From Streptomyces jumonjinensis (GTDB lineage Bacteria; Actinomycetota; Actinomycetes; Streptomycetales; Streptomycetaceae): DNA of 62,674 nt. The stretch's first letter is position 1. Every line of letters begins with the position of its first letter. The stretch lies in assembly GCF_009600885.1 (NCBI RefSeq), contig NZ_VCLA01000104.1:10894-73567 (forward strand), written 5' to 3'. This document shows positions 52,254-60,887 of this stretch, piece after piece. The position numbers and the translations under genes were made by a program. The notes beneath the pieces were generated by a model. The model made no database searches. It had not been told where the DNA came from and saw nothing but the letters and a program-made list of their open reading frames with translations.

Positions 52254-52280
52254 GGGCCGTCCGCCGCGACGGACGGGCCC
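52254..52280 (+). terminator. Terminator of the XRE-cupin gene
   Basis: GGGCCGTCCG (52254-52263) pairs with CGGACGGGCCC (52270-52280), with one bulged G, across a 6-nt loop. The region before it contains several CAGGGCC repeats. Confidence 0.6.
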
Positions 52281-52372
52281 CGGACCGTGGCACCTCCCGT
52301 ATAAATCGCCCTGCCCGCCCGGGATATGGGCGGCCCGGCGGCCGGGCGCGGGCCGCTGCTAGCGTGCCGCGT

Positions 52373-52927
52373 ATGCGCGCACCCATCGGTTCTTTCGACA
52401 ACGCCCGCCCGGCCGCCGACTGTCTCGAACTGCTCACCCCGCCGGTCGCCGCCGCCGTAGGCGGCTGGAGCGGGGACATCCCCGCCGATCAGCTGCTCTT
52501 CGTGGACACGGACCCGGCGATCGCCGACACCGCCGTCTTCACCGAGCGGCACGGGGCGGAACTGCTGGACCAGTCGGCCAACTGCGTGGTCGTGGCGGGC
52601 AGACGCGCCGGGGAGACGACGCTCGCCGCCTGTCTGGTGCTCTCCCGCGCCCGGGTGGACGTCAACGGGGCCGCCCGCCGCGAGCTGGGCGCGCGCAAGG
52701 CGTCGTTCGCGTCCATGGACACGGCCATGGCCGAGACGGGAATGGAGTACGGCGGCATCACCCCCATCGGACTGCCCGCCTCCTGGCCCCTGCTGGTGGA
52801 CTCCGCGGTGGTCGACACCCCCTGGGTGCTCATCGGCAGCGGAAGCCGACGCGGCAAGCTCATCGTGCCCGGCAAGGTGTTCGCGGGCCTGCCGGGCGCG
52901 ACGGTGCTGGAGGGGCTGGGGGTCTAG
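52373..52927 (+). CDS. YbaK/EbsC family aminoacyl-tRNA deacylase-like protein
   Basis: The 184-residue protein has the YbaK fold: HGAELLDQSANCVVVAGRRA then GETTLAACLVLSRARVDVNG, ARRELGARKASFASMDTAMA and YGGITPIGLPASWPLLVDSA. The conserved Lys in ARKASF and the GGITPIG loop are features of Cys-tRNA(Pro)/Ala-tRNA(Pro) trans-editing enzymes. The ATG at 52373 lies 7 nt after TAGCGT, a leaderless arrangement. It is probably a housekeeping proofreading enzyme. Confidence 0.9.
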   Translation: MRAPIGSFDNARPAADCLELLTPPVAAAVGGWSGDIPADQLLFVDTDPAIADTAVFTERHGAELLDQSANCVVVAGRRAGETTLAACLVLSRARVDVNGAARRELGARKASFASMDTAMAETGMEYGGITPIGLPASWPLLVDSAVVDTPWVLIGSGSRRGKLIVPGKVFAGLPGATVLEGLGV

Positions 52928-53161
52928 GGAGGGTCGTCAACGTAGCGTCGGGCACCCCCACCCGTGCCGCAAGGCGCAGAGGGACACCGGCAACTGACGA
53001 CTCGGCAGCGGGTCTCCGTGCCCGGGATACAGATGCACGTACCATCAGTGCGGCCTGAGGTGTGGCTCAAAGGTGAGCCTCACCGCAGGCATTGTGCTGT
53101 CCAGCGGTAGCGCCCGTTGTGGGATGCCGCACGTGAAGAACCTCATCCATCGAGGAATCTG

Positions 53162-56100
53162 TTGCCACCTATATCTGAATACAGACCTGCCCGTCGTCTG
53201 CGACGGCGGATGCTCGGCGGGATGACCGCCGCTGCCGCTGTCGCGGCGGTCCTGGCCGTGCCCGGCCCGCCGGCCCCGGTGAACACCGCCGCCGCCCCGG
53301 CCCCGATCACCGCTCCAGCGGATCAGCAGCCCGTGTCGGCGGCGGAGAAGCCGGCCTCCGGCACAGAACGACCCCGGTCCGGTCAGCGGAAGGAGACGGC
53401 GTCGGCGCCCGCCGTCCCCGCGCGGAAGTCCGTCGCGCAGAAGGCGAAGTACGCCAAGGACACTGACGTCCCCGGCGACTTCACCTCCTGGGAGCAATTG
53501 TTCCGGGTGCAGGGGAAGATGAACGAGACCGCCCATGCGCTGGAGGACTCGGCGGGGCAGAAGCGCGGGCAGGGGTTCGCCGGTGTGATCGCCGCGCCGG
53601 AGAAGAAACGTCTCACCCTGTACTGGCGGGGTGCGCTGACACCGGCCGCCAAGGCCGCCATCGCGAGCAGCGCCACACCGGTGGTGGTCAAGCAGGCCCC
53701 CCATACGGAGAAGGAGTTGTCGCAGGTGTCGCCCCGGGTGGCGCGGCTGGCCGATTCCGCCGGGGTCCGGCTCACCGAGATCATCAGGCCGCAGGACGGG
53801 AGCGGACTGAAGGCGTCCGTGGAGGGTGGCGAGGCCGAGGCGGCCCGGCTGACGAAGGCCGTGACCGCGGCCGGCCTGGGCGTACCGGTGACCGTCACCG
53901 CTGGCGGAGAGGTCCCCACCAGCCTGGGCAGGAGGGACAACCCGGGACTCGGGGGCGCGCAGATGGTCACCCCGGTCTGTAGCACGGGGTTCGCCGTCAG
54001 ATACGGGGGGAAGGACGCGATGCTGACCGCCGATCACTGCTTCCCCCGCGGCTACGGCGACGGCAGGCACTCCGTCGGCCCCGAAGGCCAGCCGAACGGC
54101 CCGGTCTTCGGAAGCCGGGTCTCGCCCAAGCGCTGGAACGACAAGAGACACGGATACGTCGACGTCGCCGTGCTGGACCAGAGCTACGGGACGGTGTACG
54201 AACCCAGCATCTGGACCGGCGGGAGGGCCGGCTATCCGGACACCACACAGCAGGCGGTCCCGGTGACCGCCGCGCAGAAGCCCGCGGAGGGGAACTGGGT
54301 CTGCCAGTCCGGCGCCCGTTCGGGCGAGGTGTGCAACATCAGGGTCACGGCTGCCGTCGACACCTACAGTGCCGATGTCACCGACAGCGAGGGCAACACG
54401 ACGACAACGTTCTACGCGGGGGGCTGGCAGGCGAAGAAGCGGGTCACCGCGGGCGACTCCAGCACCATCGCGGCGCGGAGCGGCGACAGCGGCGGCCCCG
54501 TCGACTTCTCCGCGGGTGAGGACGCCGGGACCGGCAGCACGGTGACAGCGGCGGGCATCGTCTCGGCAGGTCTGGGCAAGCCCCTTACGTGTCAGACCGT
54601 CGGCACCGGAACCACCCGGTGCTTCAAAACGATGGTCTTCCTCGGGATCGACGAAGCACTCAACGCTCTCGACGGCGTCGTACCGACCGAACTGACGGTC
54701 ACCGACTCCTGGGACCCCAGCGTCAGGAGGCTCGTGAACTTCAGGGGGGAGGAACCGAATCAGGGTCCGCCGGTCCAGCCCGAGCCCGACCTCCGCACCC
54801 AAGTGGTGAGCGAGAACGGAGTCGCGCTCGCCTACGATGCGACGAAAGACGGCTACGACGGCGTCATCCGGGGCAACGATCAGGCCGACTGGGAGATACA
54901 TCAGGCGTCCGACGGCAGCTGGACGTTCCAGAACGTCGCCCACCCGAGCAACCTTCTCGCCTATCCCGATGGTTCGGGATTCCGGTTCGTCCCGGCGGGA
55001 GGTCCCTACTTCCAGCTCCGGCACGGGGATTCCTGTCTGGCGATCGAGCTGGTGATGGGCCCGACCAACATCGGAGACGTCTGGGAGGAAGGGTGCGACA
55101 GCGGCAAGAGCTCCCAGAGGCTCAAAATAGTGCCGCTGGGCGATGCCACGTCCGGCCCCCTGGAACCGGTGCCTCCCGTCGAGCGCGTCATCAAAGCCCC
55201 CGCCACGAAGCCCGCGCCCGGTCCCGGGCTCGCCGTGATGCCGCTGGGCGACTCGATCACCCTGGGTGTGGGCAGCACCACCCGTACCGGCTACCGGCCC
55301 CTGCTGGCACGCCGTCTCGCCGACACCACGGACGCACTGCGGTTCGTCGGCTCCATGCGGGACGCCGACGGCACCCGTCACGAGGGCCACTCGGGCTGGC
55401 GCATCGATCAGCTCCAGGCCAATATCGGGCCCTGGCTGACCGAGGCGAAACCCAATGTCGTGCTGCTGCACATCGGCACCAATGACATGGACCGCGACCA
55501 TCAGGTGAGCACCGCGCCCCAGCGTCTGGGCGCTCTGATCGACCAGATCCACACGGCCTCGCCCGACACCGCGGTCGTCGTCGCCTCCCTCGTCCCCGCG
55601 ACCGAACCCGCCGTCCAGGCCCGGGTCACCGCCTACAACCGGGCGATCCCCGGCATCGTCGCGGACCGGGCCGCCAGGGGCTACCGGATCACCCAGGTCA
55701 GCATGGACAGCCTCACCACCGCCGACCGCAACGACACCCTCCATCCCAACAACTCCGGCTACGAGAAGATGGCCGAATCCTTCCTCGGCGGCATCGCGAC
55801 CCTCTCCCGTAACGGCTGGATCAAAGAGAAGATCGACGTCAAGCCCCTTCCGCCCCAGCAGCCCGCCACCGCCGGCGACTACGACGTCGACATCGACGGC
55901 GACGGCCGGGCCGACTATCTCGTCGTCGACGACAACGGCGCCGTCCGCGCCTACACCAACACCGCGGGCGCCAACGGCACCGTCAAGTGGACCGACCAGG
56001 GCTATATCGCCTCCGGCTCGGCGACCTGGACCGGCAGTCAGGTCCGTTTCGCGGACATCGGCGGCGACGCCCGGGCCGACTATCTCGTCGTCGAGCCCAA

Positions 56101-56707
56101 CGGCGCGACCCGCGCCTTCGTCAACACGGGCGGCGACGGCCGCGGCGGATGGCAGTACCAGGGCTATATCGCCTCCGGTTCCGCCGCCTGGACCGGCGAC
56201 CGGGTCCGCTTCGGCGACCTTGGCGGCGACGCCCGCGCCGACTATCTGATCGTCGAGCCCAACGGGGCCACCCGTGCCTTCCTCACCACCACCAACGCCA
56301 CCACCGGCGCCGTCAAGCTGGTCGACCAGGGCGTCATCGCGTCCGGCTCCGCCGCCTGGACCGGCGATCAGATCCGTTTCGCGGACATCGGCGGCGACGC
56401 CCGCGCCGACTATCTGATCGTCGAGCCCAATGGAGCCACCCGCGCCTTCGTCAACACGGGCGGAAACGGCCGCGGCGGATGGGACGACCGCGGCACCGTC
56501 GCCTCCGGCTCCACCACCTGGACCGGCAGCCAGGTCCGCTTCGCGGACATCGGCGGCGACGGCCGGGCCGACTATCTGATCGTCGAGCCCAACGGCGCCA
56601 TCCGCGCCTTCACCAACACCAGCACCCCCACCGGTCCCGTCAAGTGGACCGACCAGGGCGTCATCGCCACCGGTACGGGAGCGCCCAGCAGCCGGATCCG
56701 TATCTAG
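53162..56707 (+). CDS. Secreted fusion: trypsin-like protease, lectin-like domain, SGNH esterase, five VCBS-like repeats
   Basis: This 1181-residue exported protein starts at TTG 53162, which follows GAGGA by 5 nt; a TTG at 53117 is in frame but has no ribosome site. The signal is RRLRRRMLGGMTAAAAVAAV. The chymotrypsin-like domain has His292 (LTADHC), Asp334 (YVDVAVLD) and Ser443 (SGDSGGPV). Residues 545-660 look like a beta-trefoil or ricin-like domain (DWEIHQASDGSWTFQNVAHP, DSCLAIELVMGP). The SGNH hydrolase has Ser698 (PLGDSITLG), Asn774 (GTND), and Asp858-x-x-His861 (DTLHPN). Five FG-GAP/VCBS repeats of 53-56 residues close it. Esterase plus VCBS fusions are known; addition of a complete protease and lectin-like domain is unusual. 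Confidence 0.93.
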   Translation: MPPISEYRPARRLRRRMLGGMTAAAAVAAVLAVPGPPAPVNTAAAPAPITAPADQQPVSAAEKPASGTERPRSGQRKETASAPAVPARKSVAQKAKYAKDTDVPGDFTSWEQLFRVQGKMNETAHALEDSAGQKRGQGFAGVIAAPEKKRLTLYWRGALTPAAKAAIASSATPVVVKQAPHTEKELSQVSPRVARLADSAGVRLTEIIRPQDGSGLKASVEGGEAEAARLTKAVTAAGLGVPVTVTAGGEVPTSLGRRDNPGLGGAQMVTPVCSTGFAVRYGGKDAMLTADHCFPRGYGDGRHSVGPEGQPNGPVFGSRVSPKRWNDKRHGYVDVAVLDQSYGTVYEPSIWTGGRAGYPDTTQQAVPVTAAQKPAEGNWVCQSGARSGEVCNIRVTAAVDTYSADVTDSEGNTTTTFYAGGWQAKKRVTAGDSSTIAARSGDSGGPVDFSAGEDAGTGSTVTAAGIVSAGLGKPLTCQTVGTGTTRCFKTMVFLGIDEALNALDGVVPTELTVTDSWDPSVRRLVNFRGEEPNQGPPVQPEPDLRTQVVSENGVALAYDATKDGYDGVIRGNDQADWEIHQASDGSWTFQNVAHPSNLLAYPDGSGFRFVPAGGPYFQLRHGDSCLAIELVMGPTNIGDVWEEGCDSGKSSQRLKIVPLGDATSGPLEPVPPVERVIKAPATKPAPGPGLAVMPLGDSITLGVGSTTRTGYRPLLARRLADTTDALRFVGSMRDADGTRHEGHSGWRIDQLQANIGPWLTEAKPNVVLLHIGTNDMDRDHQVSTAPQRLGALIDQIHTASPDTAVVVASLVPATEPAVQARVTAYNRAIPGIVADRAARGYRITQVSMDSLTTADRNDTLHPNNSGYEKMAESFLGGIATLSRNGWIKEKIDVKPLPPQQPATAGDYDVDIDGDGRADYLVVDDNGAVRAYTNTAGANGTVKWTDQGYIASGSATWTGSQVRFADIGGDARADYLVVEPNGATRAFVNTGGDGRGGWQYQGYIASGSAAWTGDRVRFGDLGGDARADYLIVEPNGATRAFLTTTNATTGAVKLVDQGVIASGSAAWTGDQIRFADIGGDARADYLIVEPNGATRAFVNTGGNGRGGWDDRGTVASGSTTWTGSQVRFADIGGDGRADYLIVEPNGAIRAFTNTSTPTGPVKWTDQGVIATGTGAPSSRIRI
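55883..56703 (+). repeat. Five in-frame VCBS/FG-GAP repeats
   Basis: Each unit of about 160-168 bp starts with GAYATCGGCGGCGACGSCCG-like sequence and encodes D-I-G-G-D-x-R-A-D-Y-L, then VEPNGATRAF and IASGSAAWTG and ends VRFA. DNA identity between units 2-5 is high, so recent in-frame duplication is likely. The Asp-rich loops are expected to bind calcium. Confidence 0.85.
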
Positions 56708-56724
56708 CACGGTTCGGCCGTTGA

Positions 56725-56767
56725 CGCGGGGAGAAGCTTCCAGCACCACGGAGAGCTTCTCCCCGCG
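56725..56767. terminator. Two-way hairpin terminator
   Basis: CGCGGGGAGAAGCT (56725-56738) pairs perfectly over 14 bp with AGCTTCTCCCCGCG (56754-56767). It lies between the convergent fusion-protein and CoA-binding genes. Confidence 0.75.
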
Positions 56768-56776
56768 CGTCAGACT

Positions 56777-57184
56777 CTAGGCCCGAGCGCCGATCTCGAT
56801 CGCGGGGCAGCGGTCCATCACCATGTCGAGTCCGGCCGCGCGGGTCCGTGCGTACGCCTCCTCGTCGATCACACCGAGCTGGAACCAGACCGCCTTCGCG
56901 CCGATCGCCACCGCCTCGTCCGCGACCGCGCCGGCGAGGTCGGAGTTGACGAAGACATCGACCACGTCGACGGCGAAGGGGATGTCCGCGAGCGAGGCGT
57001 ACCCCCGCTCGCCGTGGACCGTCTCGGCCTTGGGGTGCACCGGCACCACGCGTTTGCCGAAGCTCTTGAGGACCCGCGCCACGCCGTACGCCGCCCGCGA
57101 CTCGTTGTCGGACAGGCCCACCACCGCCCAGGTGTCGCCCGTCGAGGTCAGAATTCTGTCGATCGTCTCCGTGTCCGCGTACAT
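56777..57184 (-). CDS. CoA-binding domain protein (YccU type)
   Basis: The 135-residue protein MYADTETIDRILTSTGDTWA then VVGLSDNESRAAYGVARVLK has the small Rossmann CoA-binding fold (CoA_binding_2). GKRVVPVHPKAETVHGERGY and AKAVWFQLGVIDEEAYART are the usual conserved segments, ending DRCPAIEI. It is thought to bind CoA or acyl-CoA; the role is unclear. The start at 57184 matches the family; a start at 57235 adds basic residues without support. It is divergent from the YigZ-type gene. Confidence 0.9.
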   Translation of the reverse strand: MYADTETIDRILTSTGDTWAVVGLSDNESRAAYGVARVLKSFGKRVVPVHPKAETVHGERGYASLADIPFAVDVVDVFVNSDLAGAVADEAVAIGAKAVWFQLGVIDEEAYARTRAAGLDMVMDRCPAIEIGARA

Positions 57185-57246
57185 GCCAGCGACAACGGAC
57201 GACCCGCGCGGAGCATTCCCCCGTGGGAGCCGCATAGGGTGGACGG

Positions 57247-57873
57247 ATGCAGGACCAGTACCGGACGGTCGCCCACGAGGGTGTGCACGAGACAGAGATC
57301 AGCAGATCGCGCTTCATCTGCGCGCTCGCACCCGCCGCCACCGAGGAGGAGGCGCAGGCGTTCGTCGCGCGGATCCGCAAGGAGCACCCGACCGCCACTC
57401 ACAACTGCTTCGCCTATGTCATCGGGGCCGACGCCTCGGTGCAGAAGGCGAGCGACGACGGCGAGCCCGGCGGCACCGCCGGAGTGCCGATGCTCCAGAT
57501 GTTGATGCGGCGTGAGATCCGCTATGCCGTGGCCGTGGTCACCCGGTACTACGGGGGTGTGAAGCTCGGCGCGGGCGGGCTGATCCGGGCGTACGGAGGT
57601 GTGGTCGGCGAAGCCCTGGACGAGCTCGGCACGCTCACCCGGCAGCGGTTCAGGATCGCCGTCGTCACCGTCGACATCCAGCGCGCGGGACGGCTGGAGA
57701 ACGATCTGCGGGCGACCGGGCGCACCGTGCGCGAGGTGCGGTACGCGGAGCGGGTGACCATCGAGATCGGGCTGCCGGACGCGGAGGTGGACGCCTTCCG
57801 CCGGTGGCTGGCCAATGCCACGGCGGGCACCGCCGGGTTCGAGCTGGGCGGCGAGGCGTACGGCGACGCCTGA
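57247..57873 (+). CDS. YigZ / IMPACT (UPF0029) family protein
   Basis: The 208-residue protein has the UPF0029 signature: SRSRFICALAPAATEEEAQA, HPTATHNCFAYVIG, SDDGEPGGTAGVPML and VVTRYYGGVKLGAGGLIRAY. The C-terminal DUF1949-like domain follows. In E. coli YigZ and eukaryotic IMPACT, the fold binds nucleic acid or GCN1-type partners. ATG 57247 lies 6 nt after TAGGGT, so the message is likely leaderless. It is divergent from the CoA-binding gene, 62 bp apart. Confidence 0.92.
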   Translation: MQDQYRTVAHEGVHETEISRSRFICALAPAATEEEAQAFVARIRKEHPTATHNCFAYVIGADASVQKASDDGEPGGTAGVPMLQMLMRREIRYAVAVVTRYYGGVKLGAGGLIRAYGGVVGEALDELGTLTRQRFRIAVVTVDIQRAGRLENDLRATGRTVREVRYAERVTIEIGLPDAEVDAFRRWLANATAGTAGFELGGEAYGDA

Positions 57874-57944
57874 GCCGCGCCGCGGGGCACGGGAACATCG
57901 GATCTCCTCCCGGCCCTCCCCTCCTCCCGGCTCTCCCCCTCGGC

Positions 57945-59090
57945 TCAGCCGCCGGAGAGCACCGCGATGCCCAGGGGACGCGTACCGCCGGGCAGCCGTC
58001 GTGTCGTGCCCTCGCGCAGATCCACCACCGTGATCCCGTCCCAGAAGCCGTCCCGGGTGAAACCGCCGGTGACATAGGCGCTGCGCCCGTCCCGTGAGAC
58101 GGCGACGTCCTCGTGGGGCCCGTCGAGCGGCACCACGCGCTCCGTGCCGTTCCGGGCGCGGATGGTGAGCGACGCGCTCTCGTCGGCGGAGCCGATCGGG
58201 CCGGTGCCGACCACCAGGAGGGTCCCGTCCGGGGTGAGGGCCGCTCCGTGCTGGTGGGTGTCGGCGGTCATCTTCTCGATGGTGACCCTGCCGGTGTCCG
58301 GGTCGAGCACCGCCAGCCGCTCGCCCTCGAAGGGGAGCAGCAGCCGCCCGTCCGCCCGGACGGCCGCGTAGTGCGGTTTGAGCCAGGAGCCGAGGCCGCC
58401 CTCGGTGCCGTAGGGGGCGACCTGGTGGCGGCGGGCGGCCAGGGTGTCCGCGCGGACGGCGGTGACGTCGAACGAGTCGTGATTGGTGACGTACACCTCG
58501 CTCCCGTCCCGGTCCACGTCGACGTCGAAGGGCCTGCGTCCGACCGGGACGGCGTCGGTGACCTCGCGGGTCGCGGTGTCCACGATCTCCAGTACGCCCG
58601 GACCGTCCGGCACGTTGACGCCGACATAGACCCGCTCGCCGTCGGGGGAGAGCGCGATGCCCATCCCGCCGCCCCGGTACTCGCCCTCGGAGACGGGCCC
58701 GGTCCCGGTGCGGTACGGGACCCGGCCCAGGCTCTTCCGGGTGCGGGTGTCCACGATCGCGACGCCTTCGGCGGTGGCGACCCAGGCCCGGCCGTCCGCC
58801 CCGACGACCAGCCCGTAGGGCGCGGTGCCGACGCGTACGGAGGCGAAGGGGCCGCGCTCGGGGTGGAGGAAGGTGACGGTGTCGCCGCCGAAGTCGGTGA
58901 CCAGGAGCGTGCCCGGGGCGGTGGGCCGGCCGGGGTCGCGATCCGTCGGCGCGGGCTCGGCGGTGCGCGCCGGGGCGGAGGTCCGGGCCGGAGCGGCGTC
59001 CCGGTCCTCCCCGCCGGGCCGGGGGTCCCCGCCACAGCCGGCGAGGACCAGGGCCGCCACCGGCGCGAGCAGCAGCGCCCGGCGGTTCAT
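57945..59090 (-). CDS. YncE-like beta-propeller lipoprotein
   Basis: The 381-residue protein has a signal peptide with lipobox LAGCG and a seven-bladed propeller with YncE-like repeats: GTLLVTDFGGDTVTFLHPER, VGTAPYGLVVGADGRAWVAT, GMGIALSPDGERVYVGVNVP and GRRPFDVDVDRDGSEVYVTN. Such proteins bind surface ligands or act as scaffold or lactonase-like propellers. The linker after the lipobox is acidic and Ala/Pro-rich. It is an isolated gene on the reverse strand. Confidence 0.9.
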   Translation of the reverse strand: MNRRALLLAPVAALVLAGCGGDPRPGGEDRDAAPARTSAPARTAEPAPTDRDPGRPTAPGTLLVTDFGGDTVTFLHPERGPFASVRVGTAPYGLVVGADGRAWVATAEGVAIVDTRTRKSLGRVPYRTGTGPVSEGEYRGGGMGIALSPDGERVYVGVNVPDGPGVLEIVDTATREVTDAVPVGRRPFDVDVDRDGSEVYVTNHDSFDVTAVRADTLAARRHQVAPYGTEGGLGSWLKPHYAAVRADGRLLLPFEGERLAVLDPDTGRVTIEKMTADTHQHGAALTPDGTLLVVGTGPIGSADESASLTIRARNGTERVVPLDGPHEDVAVSRDGRSAYVTGGFTRDGFWDGITVVDLREGTTRRLPGGTRPLGIAVLSGG

Positions 59091-59614
59091 CGCGCACCCC
59101 GCGACAGGTCCGGGGTCTCCCGGCGGCCACGGCGTCCGGCGGGCTGAAGCGGGATGGACCCCTCCGGGGCCGGCGGCGGGCCCGTACGGGTACGGGACTC
59201 GGCTGCCGTCGATCGGCGGCGGACGGAACTCACGGGCGTACTCCCCACGGCGGTGGAAGATCTTCGGGTACGGGGAAGGCCGCCGGGCCCTGCGGCTCTC
59301 CCGCGCTGGACCCCCATCCTCCGCTACCGGCGCGGGCCGGCCCGTCCGCGCACCGGCCGGGATCGGCGAGCGCGATGGGGGACACCGGGGTCGGCCGAAC
59401 GGCTGACGCGCCCGTCCCGGTTTCCCTGTCCCCGGGCCCGTCCCCGTCTCCCCGCGTCCGGCCCGCGCCTGGCTCGCGCCCGGGGAAACGGAGACGGATG
59501 AGGGACCGGGGGGCCATCGGCGTTAGCGTGGTGGCTGCCGATGGCGGCCCCGTGGCGGGCGGGCCCCGGGAACCAGCGGCAGAGAAAGGGAAACATGCAG
59601 GTCGGAGCTGTCTC
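59091..59614. promoter_or_regulatory. Divergent region with the sbcD promoter and an inverted repeat
   Basis: This 524-bp stretch has no convincing gene. GCCATCGGC (59513-59521) and GCCGATGGC (59537-59545) form a perfect 9-bp inverted repeat that brackets a -10-like TAGCGT (59524-59529). The repeat would either be an operator around the start site or a hairpin at the 5' end of the sbcD mRNA. The rest is GC-rich sequence with CCCGGG-type repeats. Confidence 0.5.
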
Positions 59615-60790
59615 TTGAGAATTCTCCACACATCGGACTGGCATCTGGGACGGTCGCTGCACCGGGTCAGCATGCTGACGGCCCAGTCCGTCTTTCTCGA
59701 TCATCTGGTGACGACGGTCCGCGAGCGCGAGGTGGACGCCGTGCTGGTGGCGGGAGACGTCTACGACCGCGCCGTACCGCCGCTCGCCGCCGTGGAGCTC
59801 TTCGACCGGGCGCTGCACCGGCTCGCCGCCGAGGGCGTGCCCACCGTGATGATCTCCGGGAACCATGACTCGGCACGCCGGCTCGGCGTGGGGGCCGGGC
59901 TGATCGAGCGTGCCGGAATCCATCTCCGTACCGACCCCGCGCGGTGCCATGTCCCCGTCGTCCTCGCAGACGGACACGGCGATGTGGCCTTCTACGGACT
60001 GCCCTATCTGGAACCCGCGCTGGTGAAGGACGAATTCCGGACCGAGCGGGTCCGCCATGAGGCGGTCATCGGCGCGGCGATGGACCGGGTCCGGGCCGAT
60101 CTCGCGTCCCGCGCGACCGCCACCCGCTCCGTCGTCCTCGCCCATGCCTTCGTCGCGGGCGGCGAGCCGAGCGACAGCGAGCGGGACATCACCGTCGGCG
60201 GGGTCGCCGCCGTGCCCTCGGGGATCTTCCACGGTGTGGACTATGTCGCGCTCGGACATCTGCACGGCTGCCAGACCATCACCGAGCGGATCCGCTACTC
60301 CGGCTCCCCCCTCGCCTACTCGTTCTCCGAGGCCGCCCACCGAAAGACCATGTGGCTCATCGACCTCGGCCCCGGTGGAGAGGTGGCCGCCGAGCGGGTG
60401 GGCGTGCCCGTGCCCCGGCCGCTGGCCCGGCTGCGCGGCAGCCTCGAAGAGCTGCTCGGCGATCCCTCGCTCGACCGGCACGAGGGGTCCTTCGTGGAGG
60501 CCGCCCTCACCGACCCGGTCCGCCCGGCCGAGCCGATGGCCCGGCTCGCGGAACGCTTTCCGCATGTGCTGAGCCTGCTCTTCGAACCCGAGCGCACGGA
60601 CGGCGACGACGCCCCGGTGTCGTACGCCCAGCGGCTGGCGGGGCGGAGCGAGCAGCAGATCGCCGAGGACTTCGTCGCGCATGTGCGCGGCGGCGGGCCC
60701 GATGGGCGGGAACGCGCGGTGCTGCGGGACGCGTTCGACGAGGTACGGGTGGAAGACGCGGTACACGAGGGGGCGGGGCGGCATGGGTGA
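59615..60790 (+). CDS. sbcD: Exonuclease SbcCD subunit D
   Basis: The 391-residue nuclease begins LRILHTSDWHLG from TTG 59615 and has the phosphodiesterase motifs: Asp8 and His10 (TSDWH), GDVYDR, GNHDS and GHLHG. SbcD (Mre11 homolog) with SbcC trims DNA hairpins and blocked ends. GGAG lies 7 nt before the TTG; an ATG at 59595 is out of frame, so TTG is the only sensible start. The 3' end is unusual: the frame ends at TGA 60788-60790, while a frame shifted by one base continues to the sbcC start, with a G-run (GAGGGGGCGGGG near 60768) just before. Confidence 0.95.
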   Translation: MRILHTSDWHLGRSLHRVSMLTAQSVFLDHLVTTVREREVDAVLVAGDVYDRAVPPLAAVELFDRALHRLAAEGVPTVMISGNHDSARRLGVGAGLIERAGIHLRTDPARCHVPVVLADGHGDVAFYGLPYLEPALVKDEFRTERVRHEAVIGAAMDRVRADLASRATATRSVVLAHAFVAGGEPSDSERDITVGGVAAVPSGIFHGVDYVALGHLHGCQTITERIRYSGSPLAYSFSEAAHRKTMWLIDLGPGGEVAAERVGVPVPRPLARLRGSLEELLGDPSLDRHEGSFVEAALTDPVRPAEPMARLAERFPHVLSLLFEPERTDGDDAPVSYAQRLAGRSEQQIAEDFVAHVRGGGPDGRERAVLRDAFDEVRVEDAVHEGAGRHG

Positions 60791-60887
60791 CGAATCCATG
60801 GGGCTGGGTGGCCGGTCCACGGGGATGGGCGACGGGTCCGTGAAGACGGGCGACCGGACCATAGGGACGCGCGAGGTGGCCGGGTGA
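60783..60887 (+). CDS. Bridging small ORF between sbcD and sbcC (possible frame-shifted sbcD tail)
   Basis: ATG 60783 overlaps the sbcD stop by 8 bp, and the frame ends at TGA 60885-60887, overlapping the sbcC GTG start by 4 bp. The 34-residue peptide is built of degenerate repeats (MGDESMGLGG, GMGDGSVKTGDRT) and ends TREVAG. Many streptomycete SbcD proteins, as I recall, end close to the sbcC start, so this may be the original sbcD tail shifted by one base, or a coupling ORF that keeps ribosomes running into sbcC. Confidence 0.45.
   Translation: MGDESMGLGGRSTGMGDGSVKTGDRTIGTREVAG

Noticed and set aside
53117..53161. Longer N-terminus of the protease-esterase fusion from TTG 53117
   Set aside because: There is no ribosome site before it, and the shorter form gives a normal Arg-rich signal peptide with GAGGA 5 nt upstream.
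53045..56749. 1234-codon open frame opposite the protease-esterase fusion gene
   Set aside because: It is an antisense shadow produced by strong GC3 bias; it has Gly/Val/Asp repeats without domain motifs, while the plus-strand frame holds three complete active-site sets.
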